Below are positions 50,070 to 60,660 of a DNA stretch of 64,000 bases, piece by piece (within the stretch, counting starts at the first letter, position 1; every line of letters begins with the position of its first letter). This stretch comes from Ovis canadensis (Eukaryota > Chordata > Mammalia > Artiodactyla > Bovidae). The position numbers were made by a program, and so were the translations under genes. The stretch spans positions 87,520,501-87,584,500 of the forward strand of contig NC_091245.1 of NCBI RefSeq assembly GCF_042477335.2. Reading direction: 5' to 3'. The notes beneath the pieces are model-generated. The model was not told the origin of the DNA. It made no database searches and saw only the letters and a program-made list of their open reading frames with translations.

Positions 50070-53000
50070 CAGTTCAGTTCAGTCGCTCACTCATGTCTGA
50101 CTCTTTGCAGCCCCATGGACTGCAGCATGCCAGGACTTCCTGTCCATCACTAACTCCCGGAGTTTACTCAAACTCATGTCCATTGAGTCGGTGATGCCAT
50201 CCAACCATCTCATTCTCTGTCACTCCCTTCTCCTGCCTTCAATCTTTCCCAGCATCAGGGTCTTTTCAAATGAATCAGTTCTTCGCATCAGGGGCCAAAG
50301 TATTGGAGTTTCAGCTTCAACATCAGTCCTTCCAATGAATATTCAGGATTGATTTCCTTTAGGATGGACTGGTTGGATCTCTTTGCAGTCCAAGGGACTC
50401 AAGAGTTTTCTCCTATACCATAGTTCAAAAGCTCTCAGTTTTCTTTATAGTCCAAGTCTCACATCCATACATGACCACTGGAAAAACCATAACCTTAACT
50501 AGATAGACCTATGTTGGCAAAGTAATGTCTCTGCTTTTTAGTATGCTGTCTAGGTTGGTCATAGCTTTACTTCTAAGCATCTTTTACTTTCATGGCTGCA
50601 CTCACTATCTGCAATGATTTTGGAGCCAAAAAGAGAAAGTCTGCCACAGTTTCCCCATCTATTTGTCATGAAGTGATGGGACCAGGTGCCATAATCTTAG
50701 TTTTCTGAATGTTGAACTTTAAGCCAACTTTTTCACTCTCCTTTTTTTACTTTCATCAAGAGGCTTTTTAGTTCTTCTTCATTTTCTGCCATAAGGGTGG
50801 TGTCATCTGCATATCTGAAGTTATTGATATTTCTCCCAGCAATCTTAATTCCAGCCTGTGCTTCATCCAGCCCAGCGTTTCTCATGATGTACTCTGCATA
50901 GAAGTTAAATAAGCAGGGTGACAATATACAGCCTTGATGTACTCCTTTCCTGATTCGGAACCAGTCTGTTGTTCCGTGTCTAGTTCTAACCATTGCTTCC
51001 TGACCTGCATATAAGTTTCTCAAGAGGCAGGTCAGGTGGTCTGGTATTCCCATGTCTTTCAGAATTTTCCACAGTTTATTGTGATCCACACAAAGGCTTT
51101 GGCATAGTCAATAAAGCAGAAATAGATGTTTTTCTGGAACTCTCTTGCTTTTTTGATGATCCAACAGATGTTGGCAATTTGATCTCTGGTTCCTCTGCTT
51201 TTTTGAAAATCAGCTTGAATATCTGGAAGTTCACAGTTCATGCATTGTTGAAGCCTGGCTAGGAGAATTTTGAGCATTACTTTGCTAGCGTGTGAGATGA
51301 GTGCAATTGTGTGGTAGTTTGAGCATTCTTTGGCATTGCCTTTCTTTGGGATTGAAGTGAAAACTGACATTTTCCAGTCCTGTGGCCACTGCTGAGTTTT
51401 CCAAATTTGCTGGCATACTGAATGCAGCACTTTCTCAGCATCATCTTTTAGGATTTGAAATAGCTCAACTGGAATTCCATCACCTCCACTAGCTTTGTTT
51501 GTAGTGATGCTTCCTAAGGCCCACTTGACTTCACATTCCAGGATGTCTGGCTCTAGGTGAGTGGTCACACCATTGATTTATCTGGGTCATGAAGATCTTT
51601 TTCGTACAGTTCTTCTGTGTATTCTTGCAACCTCTTCTGAATATCTTCTGCTTCTGTTAGGTCCATACCATTTTTGTCCTTTATTGAGCCCATCTTTGCA
51701 TGAAATATTCCCTTGGTATCTCTGATTTTCTTGAGGAGATCTCATCTTCCCCTTTCTATTGTTTTCCTCTATTTCTTTGCACTGATCCCTGAAGAAGGTT
51801 TTCTTATCTCTCCTTGCTATTCTTTGGAACTCTGCATTCAAATGGGTATCTTTCCTTTTCTCCTTTGCTTTTCGCTTCTCTTCATTTGACAGCTATTTGT
51901 AAGGCCTCCCCAGACAGCCATTTTGCTCTTTTGCATTTCTTTTTCTTTAGGATGGTCTTGATCCCTGTCTCCTGTACAACGTCACAAACCTCTGTCCATA
52001 GTTCATCAGGTACTCTGTCTATCAGATCTAGTCCCTTAAATCTATTTCTTACTTCCACTGTATAATCATTAAGTGGTTTTCCCTAGTTTCTTCAATTTAC
52101 ATCTGAGTTTGGCAATAAGGAGCTCATGATCTGAGCCACACTCAGCTTCTGGTCTTGTTTTTGCTGAATTTATAGAGCATCTCCATCTTTGGCTGCAAAG
52201 AATATAATCAATCTGATTTCGGTGATGACCATCTGGTGGTGTCCACATGGAGTGTTCTCTTGTGTTGTTGGAAGAGGGTGTTTGCTATGACCAGTGTGTT
52301 CTCTTGGCAAAACTCTATTAGCCTTTGCCCTGCTTCATTCTGTACTCCAAGGCCAAATTTGCCTGTTGCTCCAGTGTTTCTTGACTTCCTACCAGTCCCC
52401 TATAATAAAAAGGACATCTTTTTTGGGTGTTAGTTCTAGAAGGTTTTGTATGTCTTCATAGAATGGTTCAACTTCAGCTTCTTCAGCATTACTGGTCGGG
52501 GCATAGATTTGGATTACTGTGATAATCCAGACTGAAAACCACAATCACAGAAAACTAACCTAACTCAACGAAACTATGAGCCACACCATGTAGGGCCACC
52601 CAAGACGGATGGGTCATGGTGGAGAGTTCTGACAAAATGTGGTCCACTGGAGAAGAGAATGGCAAACCACTTCAGTATTCTTGCCTTGAGAACCCCATGA
52701 ACAGTTATGAAAAGGCAATAAGAAAGGACTCTGAAAGATGAACTCCCCAGGTTGGTAGGGGCCCAATATGCTACTGGAGATCAGTGGAGAAATAACTCCA
52801 GAAAGAATGAAGACACAGAGCCAAAGCAAAACAACACCCAGTTGTGGACGTGACTGGTGATGGAAGGAAGGTCTGATGTTATAAAGAGCAATATTGCATA
52901 GGAACCTGGAATGTTAGGTCCATGAATCAAGGCAAATTGTAAGTGGTCAAAAAGGAGATGGCAAGAGTATATGTCAATGTTTAAGGAATCAGCGAAGTAA

Positions 53001-53193
53001 AATGGACTGGAATGGGTGAATTTAGCTCAGATGACCATTATATCTTCTACTGTGGGCAAGAATCCTTTAGAAGAAATGGAGTAGCCATCATAGTCAACAA
53101 AACAGTCTGTAACGTGGTACTTGGATGCAATCTCAAAAAAGACAGAATGATCTCTGTTCGTTTCCAAGGCAAACCATTCAATATCACAGTAAT
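50070..53193 (-). mobile_element. Near full-length BovB LINE with 5' inversion, nested in L1
   Basis: The antisense part (50070-52523) runs from the 3' tail back through the reverse transcriptase (reverse of NFRYADDTTLMAENEEELKS, intact YADD) to the endonuclease at ITVIQIYA. The + strand part (52524-53193) carries the 5' UTR and the ORF start (NGVAIIVNKTVCNVVLGCNL, ending NITVI). The two parts share an 11-base overlap (52513-52523 versus 53183-53193), so together they cover essentially the whole ~3.1 kb element with one segment flipped. Flanks TAAGAGACT (50061-50069) and TTAAACAGACT resemble each other imperfectly. Frameshifts make it inactive. Confidence 0.9.
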
Positions 53194-53354
53194 TAAACAG
53201 ACTAGTCCATTAAAGAAGAATTATTTGTCTATAGTTTTGGACACACATGCATAAAAATGTAATTTTGTGACACCAATAATCAAAGAGAAAGGACAGAGTT
53301 GTATAAGAGCAAATTATTTAAGAGCTATTTGAATTAAGCTGGTATAAATTCAAA

Positions 53355-54003
53355 ATGAAAAAACTAAGATCATGGCACATGGTCCCATCATTTCAAGGCC
53401 AATAGTAGGGTAAAAAGTGGAAGCAGAGACAGATTTTCTTTCCTGGCGCTCCAAAAGCACTGTGGACAGTGACTGCAGTCATGAAACTAGGAGACGCTTG
53501 CTCCTGGGAAGGAAAGCTATGGCCAACCTAGACAGCATGTTAAAAAGCAGAGACTTCACTTTGCCAGCAGAGGCCCCTATAGTCAAAGCTGTGGCTTTTC
53601 CAGTAGTCATCTACTGATGTGAGAGTTGGACCCTAAAGAAGGCTTTCCAATTGTGGTACTGGAGAAGACTCTCAAGAGTCCTTTGGACTGCAAGGAGATC
53701 AAACCAGTCAATACTAAAGTAAATCAACCCTGAATATTCATTGAAAGGACTGATGCTGAAGCTCTAATACTTTGGCCACCTGATGCAAAGAGCAGCCTTA
53801 TTGGAAAAGACCCTGATGCTGAGAAAGATTTAAGGCAAAAGGAGAAGGGGGCAGGTGAGGACGAGATGGTTAGAGAACATCACTGATTCAATGGACATGA
53901 ATTTTAGCAAACTCCGGGAGATAGTGGAGGACAGAGGATCCTGGCACGCTGCAGTCCATCCGGTTGCAAGGAGTCAGACATGACTTAGCGACAGAACAAT
54001 AAC
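53355..54003 (+). mobile_element. BovB LINE 3' fragment nested in L1
   Basis: From AAACTAAGATCATGGCAC (KTKIMA region) through ACGCTTGCTCCTGGGAAGG to GTCAGACATGACTTAGCGAC and an AACAATAACAAC tail. It is more diverged than the other copies, with deletions and stops. Confidence 0.9.
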
Positions 54004-54597
54004 AACAAAGAATAAGAAATCACAAGCTTAGGAGAGAAACTGAAAACACGGAATGCAAACACTTACGGAACACAGCAAGAGCATTGCTAAGGGGGAGATT
54101 TATGGCTAGAAATGTCTACTTTAAAAACAAGAGGATCTCAAATAAACATCCTAACTTTATAAATTAAGGAATTAGGAAAAGAATTAAACCGAAATAAATA
54201 GAAGGAAACAATAAAGATTATGGCAGAGATAAATAGAAAAATAGAGAAAAATCAATGAAAATTTTAAAGAAATTTCTTTGAAAGATTTATGAAATTAACA
54301 AAATTGACAAACCTTTAGCTACACTAAGAAAGAAGGGAGAAGATGCAAATTACTAAAATCAGAAATGAAAGTGGGACAGGACTACTGAGTCTACAGAAAT
54401 AAAAATATTGCAACAGAGTACTACAAAGAATCATATGCCAACAAACTGGATAATCTAGATAAAATAAAAATGTTCCCAGAAACACAAAACATGACAGGAC
54501 AGAAACACAAAGAAATGCAATTCCACATGTTATTTGTTTTAAATTTAATTCCTGTTTAAATTCTTGAAGCCTTGCTTATATTTATTTGTTCTGAAAA

Positions 54598-54725
54598 CTA
54601 TGACATCTGACTCTTTGTGACCCCATGGACTGTAGCCCACCAGGCTCCTCTGTCCACAGAATTTTCCAAGCAAGAATGCTGGAGTGGCAGGCGGATTCTT
54701 TACCACTGCACCACCTGTAAAGTGC
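54598..54725 (-). mobile_element. Bov-tA SINE, antisense, with internal deletion
   Basis: The A unit (CTCTTTGTGACCCCATGGAC to GAATGCTGGAGTGG) joins directly to the tRNA head (CAGGCGGATTCTTTACCACT), with about 75 bases between them lost. Confidence 0.87.
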
Positions 54726-54731
54726 CCATCT

Positions 54732-54790
54732 TAAACTATAAATTATAGTTTATAACTATAATTAAGTTTAAGATTTATAACTATAAATCT
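54732..54790. repeat. AT-rich tandem hairpins
   Basis: Arms TAAACTATA/TATAGTTTA (54732-54752, 3-base loop) and AGATTTATA/TATAAATCT (54771-54790, 2-base loop) lie 18 bases apart. Confidence 0.88.
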
Positions 54791-57185
54791 TACAAATTAT
54801 GGTTTTTATTTTCTATTCAGATTAAAAAAATATCCTTTATATCCTGGATTACAAAAGTTTATCCAGATAATACTTTAAAAACCTTTAAAAAATTACTATC
54901 AAGTAGGACACAATTTAATACTACTGTTGGTATTAACGTGTTGGTTTGTGTTCTGAGGCTGTTTTACATAGAGTTTTAAATTTACTCTGGGAGTTCAGAA
55001 TGTCAGCAGTAGAGCTGGAAGGATGGAGTGCAGAGCAGAGTCAGATCAGAGGCAGGATTCTTGACTGGATACTGGACACTATGTGTTCTGATGTCCTGTG
55101 CAATGTTCTCTAAAATATTAGAACCTGTCAATACTTACAGTCAAGCGAGAGCGCATGTAAATCCAGAAGATGTGGCCGCTTTAACACTGAATTTCAACGA
55201 GGCAACCACTGGTTGCATCAGGCCCTTCTGCCCTATCTCCAGTTTTCCCTCTGCCAGAGTCCCCCTGCTCCCTACTGCCTTCCACACACCCACTGCCCCC
55301 ACCGGTGGGACCCCTGGGCCTGGGGGCTGAGGCTGAGAGCCTGCTCCGCCAGCCCCCTCCTCCTCCTGCAGGACTGATGTCTTCCTCCTGACGGGGCTGC
55401 CTGTGCTGGGGCCCATCCCTGTGTCCCCAGTTCCTTGTCCCAGCAGGCACGGCCTCTTTCTCCTGCCTACAACCTCCCACCCTCTCAGTGCTCCTCAGAG
55501 ATTTTGAACACTTAAAAATCTATTCTGTATTTTGAAATCTCTCCTTGTATTTCCTAGCTGAGTTCCAGCCTTTAGTACCCAGAATTTTCTTTTTCTTAGT
55601 GCTGCTCTATGACAGAATTTCAATGATTTTTGTAAATAAATGACTGACTGAATACTAGCATAACAATATCTGATCTACATATTTTAACCGTTATTATTCT
55701 GTTTAGTGTTTTTAAGAAAGTCATTTTCTCAGTGGAATCTGGTCATGTGTCTTTTCCAAGCTCAAGATGTGTAAAACTCAGAATGACAACCCCTTTATAA
55801 TATGAAAAATATAACTATTAAGAGAGGCAGCACTTTTGTGTGGCCAGAGCCACTATCGCCTCCCTTTGGGCAAAACGACAAGGGAATCTGCCTTTTCCTA
55901 TTTGCCTCCTGAGTCGGACCCCGAGCTGAGCTCTGAGGACTGGCAGGGTGGGAATGGCTAGGGGCATCCACAGAGGGACTGAGCTCTGCTGGTCTCTGCT
56001 GATAACACTTTCCCTGCTCCCCAGCTTAGCAGAGATGTGTAGACTCTGAGTCTGTGATTTAACATGGATTAGAGAAAGTCTGTCTTCTTCAAACCCCCAC
56101 TCCATACTTTATCTTGGTGGTCTGAAACCTTTATTCAATACTGGGACCTTTCTATCCTTAAAAAGTGTTAGCTAATTTTAAACTGACTTTCCTGTAGAGT
56201 TCCAAGCTTGCCTTTTAACTTCTGAAATTGATTTGTTTTCAAAAGGTCTTATCGTCCCTTTTTGTGTATCCATTACTTTGTAGTGTACTTTAAACAAGGG
56301 AAAAGGAAATACAGGCCAACCTTGTCTTATTCTCGTAATTTTGAAATGGACTTCAATCTTCAAAGAGGAGAGTTGGCAGGTGGGACATTGTTTTTGAGGA
56401 GGCTGTATCACAGAGTGACATGAAAGGACACCTGAGCCACCCTCTCCTACACAAAACCACACCTGGGTCAAGATCAGGGCAGGAATCTGTGGACATGGAC
56501 AGCCAGGCTGTGCTGGGCCCACTCTGACTGCAGTCCTGCATGGTGTCCTCCAGGCTCCTTGCTGGCCACCCCTACCGGTCCCCCTCGCAGCAGGAGAGGC
56601 TCCTAGCTGCTCAAAAAACAGCTCTCCCTGCTTCATTCAGAGCCCTCTGTGACTACCACAGTCCAGGTCACTGACCCAGTCAAAATGAAGTGCATCTTGC
56701 TGGTTGTCGGGTTATTTCTGGAGTTGCACCTGGATATTTTCTTTGCTGGACCTGCTTCTGTATTTGGATTCATTGTTTAGGCCATAAATCTACTTGATTA
56801 ATTTACATTTAATGATTATCACTCTTAGCTACACGACTGAAGGGATGAGTCCCCTCTAGTCCCTGAAACGAAAGTATTGACAAACTTCTTCCTGCACCTT
56901 GTGGGTGTTTCTTGTATCCCATTAATAGTCTGTTCTAGAAGATATGCTGCCGTCAGGGATTGTAAAGAGTCGGGGGAACGTGAGGATTACTTGGAGTACC
57001 GATCTTCCTGTGCCAGCGGCTCATTTAGAGTTTCGATTTGAGGGGCACCCACTCTTAGACTTAACTTGCCAGTTAAGAGCTTCCCAGAGCCCAAAGGAAC
57101 TCGGTAACCCAGGAGCAAGTCTCAATGATCGTGGGAGGGCAGGGGAGGTGGAAGATTCGTGCTGTCGTTAGGATTCAGGCTTGTT
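54791..57185. other. Intergenic unique DNA upstream of GSTM, no gene seen
   Basis: No repeats were recognised for about 2.4 kb, unlike the preceding 50 kb. GC content rises toward the GSTM promoter. ORFs of about 60-150 codons lack support. It could hold distal regulatory DNA. Confidence 0.45.
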
Positions 57186-57189
57186 TCCC

Positions 57190-57620
57190 GAGCTCACTAC
57201 CAACTTCCCCGATTTAGCTGAAATCGGACTGCCGACGGGAACCAGGCTGCCCTCAGCGTTCTGGTGCCCGGAGCTCGGCTCCCGAGTTTTGAGGCTGGAG
57301 GGGGAAATGGACTACTTCGACTGCCCGGGGCGCAGATGCCTCGTTGAAGAGTCCCGGGTGCCCCTAGTGCCAGGAAGCTTTGGAGATTGGGCAATAATTG
57401 GGAGCGGGACAGAGAAGCGATGGGGCGTGGCCTCGCTCAGGCCACACCCAGGCATCGGATAAACATCCAAATCAACGGTGCCGAGCTGGAAACCCGATCC
57501 ACAGACGCTGACTATGGCGATGACCCTGGGTTACTGGGACCTCCGCGGGGTGAGCGGGGGTCCGCTAGGGCGGGTGGGATGGAGGCGGGCGGGGATATGC
57601 TGCGCAGTTGGGGACGGGTA
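57190..57620 (+). promoter_or_regulatory. GSTM: CpG-rich GSTM promoter region
   Basis: CpG-dense block around the first exon. Upstream of the ATG lie two inverted CCAAT boxes (ATTGG at 57386-57390 and 57397-57401) and a GC/KLF-type box GGGGCGTGG (57422-57430) that forms part of an interrupted palindrome. No canonical TATA box was found. The transcription start is inferred between about 57450 and 57490. Confidence 0.65.
57514..57549 (+). CDS. GSTM: GSTM exon 1 (coding part)
   Basis: [12 protein letters not shown], with catalytic Tyr7. ATG at 57514; an in-frame second ATG at 57520 is two codons later, but the usual mu-class start is the first. The donor is GTGAGC at 57550. Confidence 0.95.
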
Positions 57621-57681
57621 AGCCAGAAATGTTTTCTGCTCGCTGCAGCCTAGCCCCTTCGCACCGCCGCCTCCTTCCCAG

Positions 57682-57723
<42 letters not shown>

Positions 57724-60396
57724 TCAGAAGTGGGTGGATGGGGGAGAGGGCTGGGAGTATGGGAGTGACTGGAACGGTGAAAGTTTTGCAGTCAAGACCT
57801 GACGTCTGCCCTGTGTCCTGGCATCTTTCTCAGCTAGCCCACTCCATCCGCCTGCTCCTGGAGTACACAGACTCAAACTATGAGGAAAAGAAGTACACGA
57901 TGGGGGACGGTAATGGCATCCTTGTCATGTCCTGACTTCTGCTCAACTCATGCTGGTTTGGTGCCAAGCATCCCATGTCCTGACCCCTGTTGTTCATGTC
58001 TAACGCCTTCCACCAGCTGGAGCAGGGACCTGCCCCTTCCCGAACGCTTTAGGGTGCAGCTGGCCTCCAAGGAAGGATATGAGAGCCCACAGCTGGGTCC
58101 TGTATCAGCCATTGGCACAGGCTCCCCTTAGTGCTTACCTAAATCCTTTGTAAGGATTACTCATGTAGTTTCAGGAAATTCCTGTTTGTTTTTACCCTCA
58201 AAGCTCCATGTGAGATTAGTGGTTCAGATTTCAGATCCACCAGTTCAGGGGGGGTCTTGCCCCTGACTCCTTGGTAGGCCCCCCGGGAAGGAGGGGTGCA
58301 TTTGTGGGAGGTTGTTTCAGTGCATCTTCTTTTTCTCAGCTCCTGACTATGACAGAAGCCAGTGGCTGAATGAAAAATTCAAGCTGGGCCTGGACTTCCC
58401 CAATGTAGGTGCAGGGGCTGAGGTGCTGGGAGGGGGAGTGGACAGTGTCTCCATCCATCTCCTTTCCTGGCTTAGAGGTTTCAGGAACAGGTGCCTTCTG
58501 CTCTGTCTCTCAGCTTCCTGCTTCTGTTTTCTGCCTTTCCATGATGCTCTGTGTCCCAGCTCATCCCTCCATTTTATAGCATGTTATTTAGTGCCTACCA
58601 TGGGACAGGCTCTGTGAAAGCCAGGTTTCATCTCTGCCCTTGCTCAAGGGAGCAGATGCAGGGGAGCCTGGTGGCCCACCTGACCTGGCTTTGTTGTTCT
58701 TCCAGTTGCCCTACTTAATTGATGGAGCTCACAAGCTCACCCAGAGCAAGGCCATCCTTCGCTACATTGCTCGCAAGCACAACATGTGTGAGTGGGGCTG
58801 GGGTTGGGGGCAGGGATAAAGGTGGCCATGCCCTGGGCTTGGCTGGGAGGGGATACTGAGGGTGAGTCTCTGTTGTGTGGGTACAGGTGGGGAGACAGAG
58901 GAGGAGAAGATTCGCGTGGATGTATTGGAGAACCAGGCTACGGACACTGTTAATGACTTTATTATGCTCTGCTACAACCCGGAATTTGTGAGTCTCCTCC
59001 TGCTGATCTGGGATGGATGTGCTTTAAAAGGAGACTAGCTTAGTTTATCCCTTCTACAAAGATCATTTTGTAATTTGATCTCCTTGGAGCTACTGAGCTG
59101 GTTTATATGGAGTCCTCTGAGTGATTCTCATAACTCTAATTCAGCATATAGAAGCTCTGACTCAGTTCCCCCCAGTCTAAGGATAGAATCTAGACTCCCC
59201 AAGGTGGAAATTCAGTTCCTAGACAGGATATTTACCTTGTTAGCCCAATGCCTCCTCTTCAGCATGTCAGGCATAAACCCATTGTGCCTGGTGGGCAGGG
59301 CTGGGTCTACTCCACATGGTCAGGATCTGTTAAAGTCCTGACTTTGTGAGTCCACGCCTACTGAGTTGGGCAGGGTCCCATCTACACTGGTCCTTTTGCC
59401 GTTTAAACTCCTTAGAGCTACTGATTCACCAAGCTAGTCCCTACAGAGTTCCGAGAGTGACCCTTAGAACTCCCAGTGCGTGAAATGCAAGCTTGGACTC
59501 AGTTCCCATTAGTCTTAGGGTAGAGTCCAGCCTCCCAGGGTAGAAATTCAGATCTTAGATCGGTGTTTACGAGTTCAACCAGTGCCTCCTCCTTGGCATC
59601 TCAGGGATCAGGACATGTGTCCAGTGGGCAGCCCAGGGTCAGACTTTATTCCTTTCCTGCCTTCCTTTCAGCTTCCAATTCTTTCCAACTGTCCAGAAAC
59701 TGTCCACGCATTCACAGCATTCTGTCTCCCACACTGGAACAAAGGACTTCTTTCCTAGTTATTTTAGTGTTGATCAGCCTGAGGTTTGAGGCCTGACCTC
59801 TACCCAGTCTCACAGCTCTGCTGGTCTGACCCCGGGCAGGAGTCTGGAGCTGACTGGTGGGTGACAGGGTCAGGAACAGTGTGGTTTTGCCCTTTGCCTT
59901 CCCATCACCTCTCACAGATGGGAGGTGGTACCCATAGGAGTCTGATGAACACAGGTGGGTTGAATGGCAGCTGGGTACCAACCCAGGTTCAGTCGGGGGA
60001 CATGGCTGCTCACCTGGCAGCTGAGATCAGACACAGCCCCAGGAGGCCTGTTCTGCCAGGGAGTCTGCTTCTGAGGGCAGTGATGGCTGTTTTGTGTCTC
60101 AGGAGAAACTAAAGCCTCAATACTTGATGGAGATCCCTGGAAAGATGAAGCTCTACTCAGAGTTTCTGGGGAGGAGGCCTTGGTTTGCAGGGGACAAGGT
60201 AAGTGGGATGGCTTTAGGGGAGGGAGAGCTGTCATTTTCCTGAGGTTCAGAGTTCGGTGCGCATTCATGCTTTGTCTTTCTGCAGCTCACCTTTGTGGAT
60301 TTCCTGGTTTATGACGTTCTTGACGTTCACCGGATATTTGAGCCCAAGTGCCTGGATGCGTTCCCAAACCTGAAAGACTTCATCTCTCGTTTTGAG
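57514..60396 (+). CDS. GSTM: Glutathione S-transferase, mu class (exons 1-7 of 8)
   Basis: It conjugates reduced glutathione to electrophiles in the cytosol as a dimer. The coding exons are 57514-57549, 57834-57909, 58340-58404, 58706-58787, 58887-58987, 60103-60198 and 60286-60396. Their lengths (36, 76, 65, 82, 101, 96, 111) equal the standard GSTM exon sizes and give 189 of about 218 residues without stops. Residues 1-86 form the thioredoxin-like domain with catalytic Tyr7 (MTLGYWD). The mu loop and the LPYLIDG and [13 protein letters not shown] glutathione-site blocks follow. Residues from about 90 form the helical domain, with Tyr116 (CYNPEF) in the substrate site and [19 protein letters not shown]. 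The last exon lies beyond 64000. Position next to AMPD2 suggests the GSTM4/GSTM2 slot, but paralogue identity cannot be fixed by eye. Confidence 0.95.
57684..57718. repeat. (GT)17 microsatellite in GSTM intron 1
   Basis: An uninterrupted GT run followed by CGCGC, about 135 bases after exon 1. Confidence 0.96.
57834..57909 (+). CDS. GSTM: GSTM exon 2
   Basis: [20 protein letters not shown] then YTMGD. 76 nt, acceptor CTCAG, donor GTAATG at 57910. Confidence 0.96.
58340..58404 (+). CDS. GSTM: GSTM exon 3
   Basis: Completes Ala38, then [20 protein letters not shown] and N. This is the mu-loop end and the Trp/Lys that contact glutathione. 65 nt; donor GTAGGT. Confidence 0.96.
58706..58787 (+). 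CDS. GSTM: GSTM exon 4
   Basis: [20 protein letters not shown] then IARKHNM and a split Cys. It includes the cis-Pro and Gln-Ser glutathione contacts. Lys follows TQS where many mu-class proteins have Asn. Confidence 0.96.
58887..58987 (+). CDS. GSTM: GSTM exon 5
   Basis: [20 protein letters not shown] then [13 protein letters not shown]. Tyr116 lies in the substrate pocket. The VNDFIM segment is the variable helix that usually separates paralogues. Confidence 0.96.
58988..60102. other. GSTM intron 5, no other feature seen
   Basis: 1.1 kb. Two internal stretches (about 59.07-59.33 kb and 59.38-59.65 kb) look mutually similar (see findings). No SINE. Confidence 0.6.
60103..60198 (+). CDS. 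GSTM: GSTM exon 6
   Basis: [20 protein letters not shown] then [12 protein letters not shown]. 96 nt, phase 0, donor GTAAGT. Confidence 0.96.
60286..60396 (+). CDS. GSTM: GSTM exon 7
   Basis: [20 protein letters not shown] then [17 protein letters not shown]. 111 nt, donor GTATTC. It holds the conserved N-capping box region of GST folds. Confidence 0.96.
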
Positions 60397-60474
60397 GTAT
60401 TCTCCTGATCCTCCTACTATTAATACATCTCTTTCCTCTACACTCATCTCCCTGCAGCTTTCCTAATTGGAACG

Positions 60475-60660
60475 AAACCAAGTATAACTAGCATTTATTG
60501 AGAACTTGGTTTATGATAGGTTTTCTGCTCAGGGCTTTACATACATTGTGTCAGATTTGATCTTTGCCGTAGTTCTACAAGATAAGGAAGTATCACCTCC
60601 ATCTAAAAGACAAGGAATAAGCCAAAAGGATATGTAATTTCTGATGGTCACAGAACCAGT
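60475..60660 (-). repeat. MIR element, antisense, in intron 7
   Basis: AGCATTTATTGAGAACTTGG, GGGCTTTACATACATTGTG and ACAAGATAAGGAAGTATCAC fit reversed MIR. Confidence 0.72.

Larger units (their letters stand above)
48490..54530 (+). mobile_element. Old L1 LINE (ORF1 to mid ORF2), split by five later insertions
   Basis: Sense L1 segments appear in order. The leader and ORF1 (48490-48715, 48864-49700) include AATTGAAATGAAAAATTCACTGG-type and GAAGCTCAAGAAACTCC blocks. The ORF1-ORF2 spacer follows (49975-50069, 53194-53354). Mid ORF2 (54010-54530) includes CAAAATTGACAAACCTTTAG and ATGCCAACAAACTGGATAA. The start of ORF2 (endonuclease) is absent between 53354 and 54010. All frames are broken. Inserted elements are a Bov-tA, a Bov-A2, two BovB copies and, at the end, a Bov-tA. 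Confidence 0.85.

Noticed and set aside
55028..55330. ORF and 3'-UTR-like AATAAATGACTG near 55640, considered as a retrocopy
   Set aside because: No parent protein recognised, and no poly(A) tract or target-site duplication found.
57500..57530. Possible antioxidant response element at TGACTATGG
   Set aside because: The spacing and the final GC do not fit the RTGACnnnGC core, and it overlaps the start codon.
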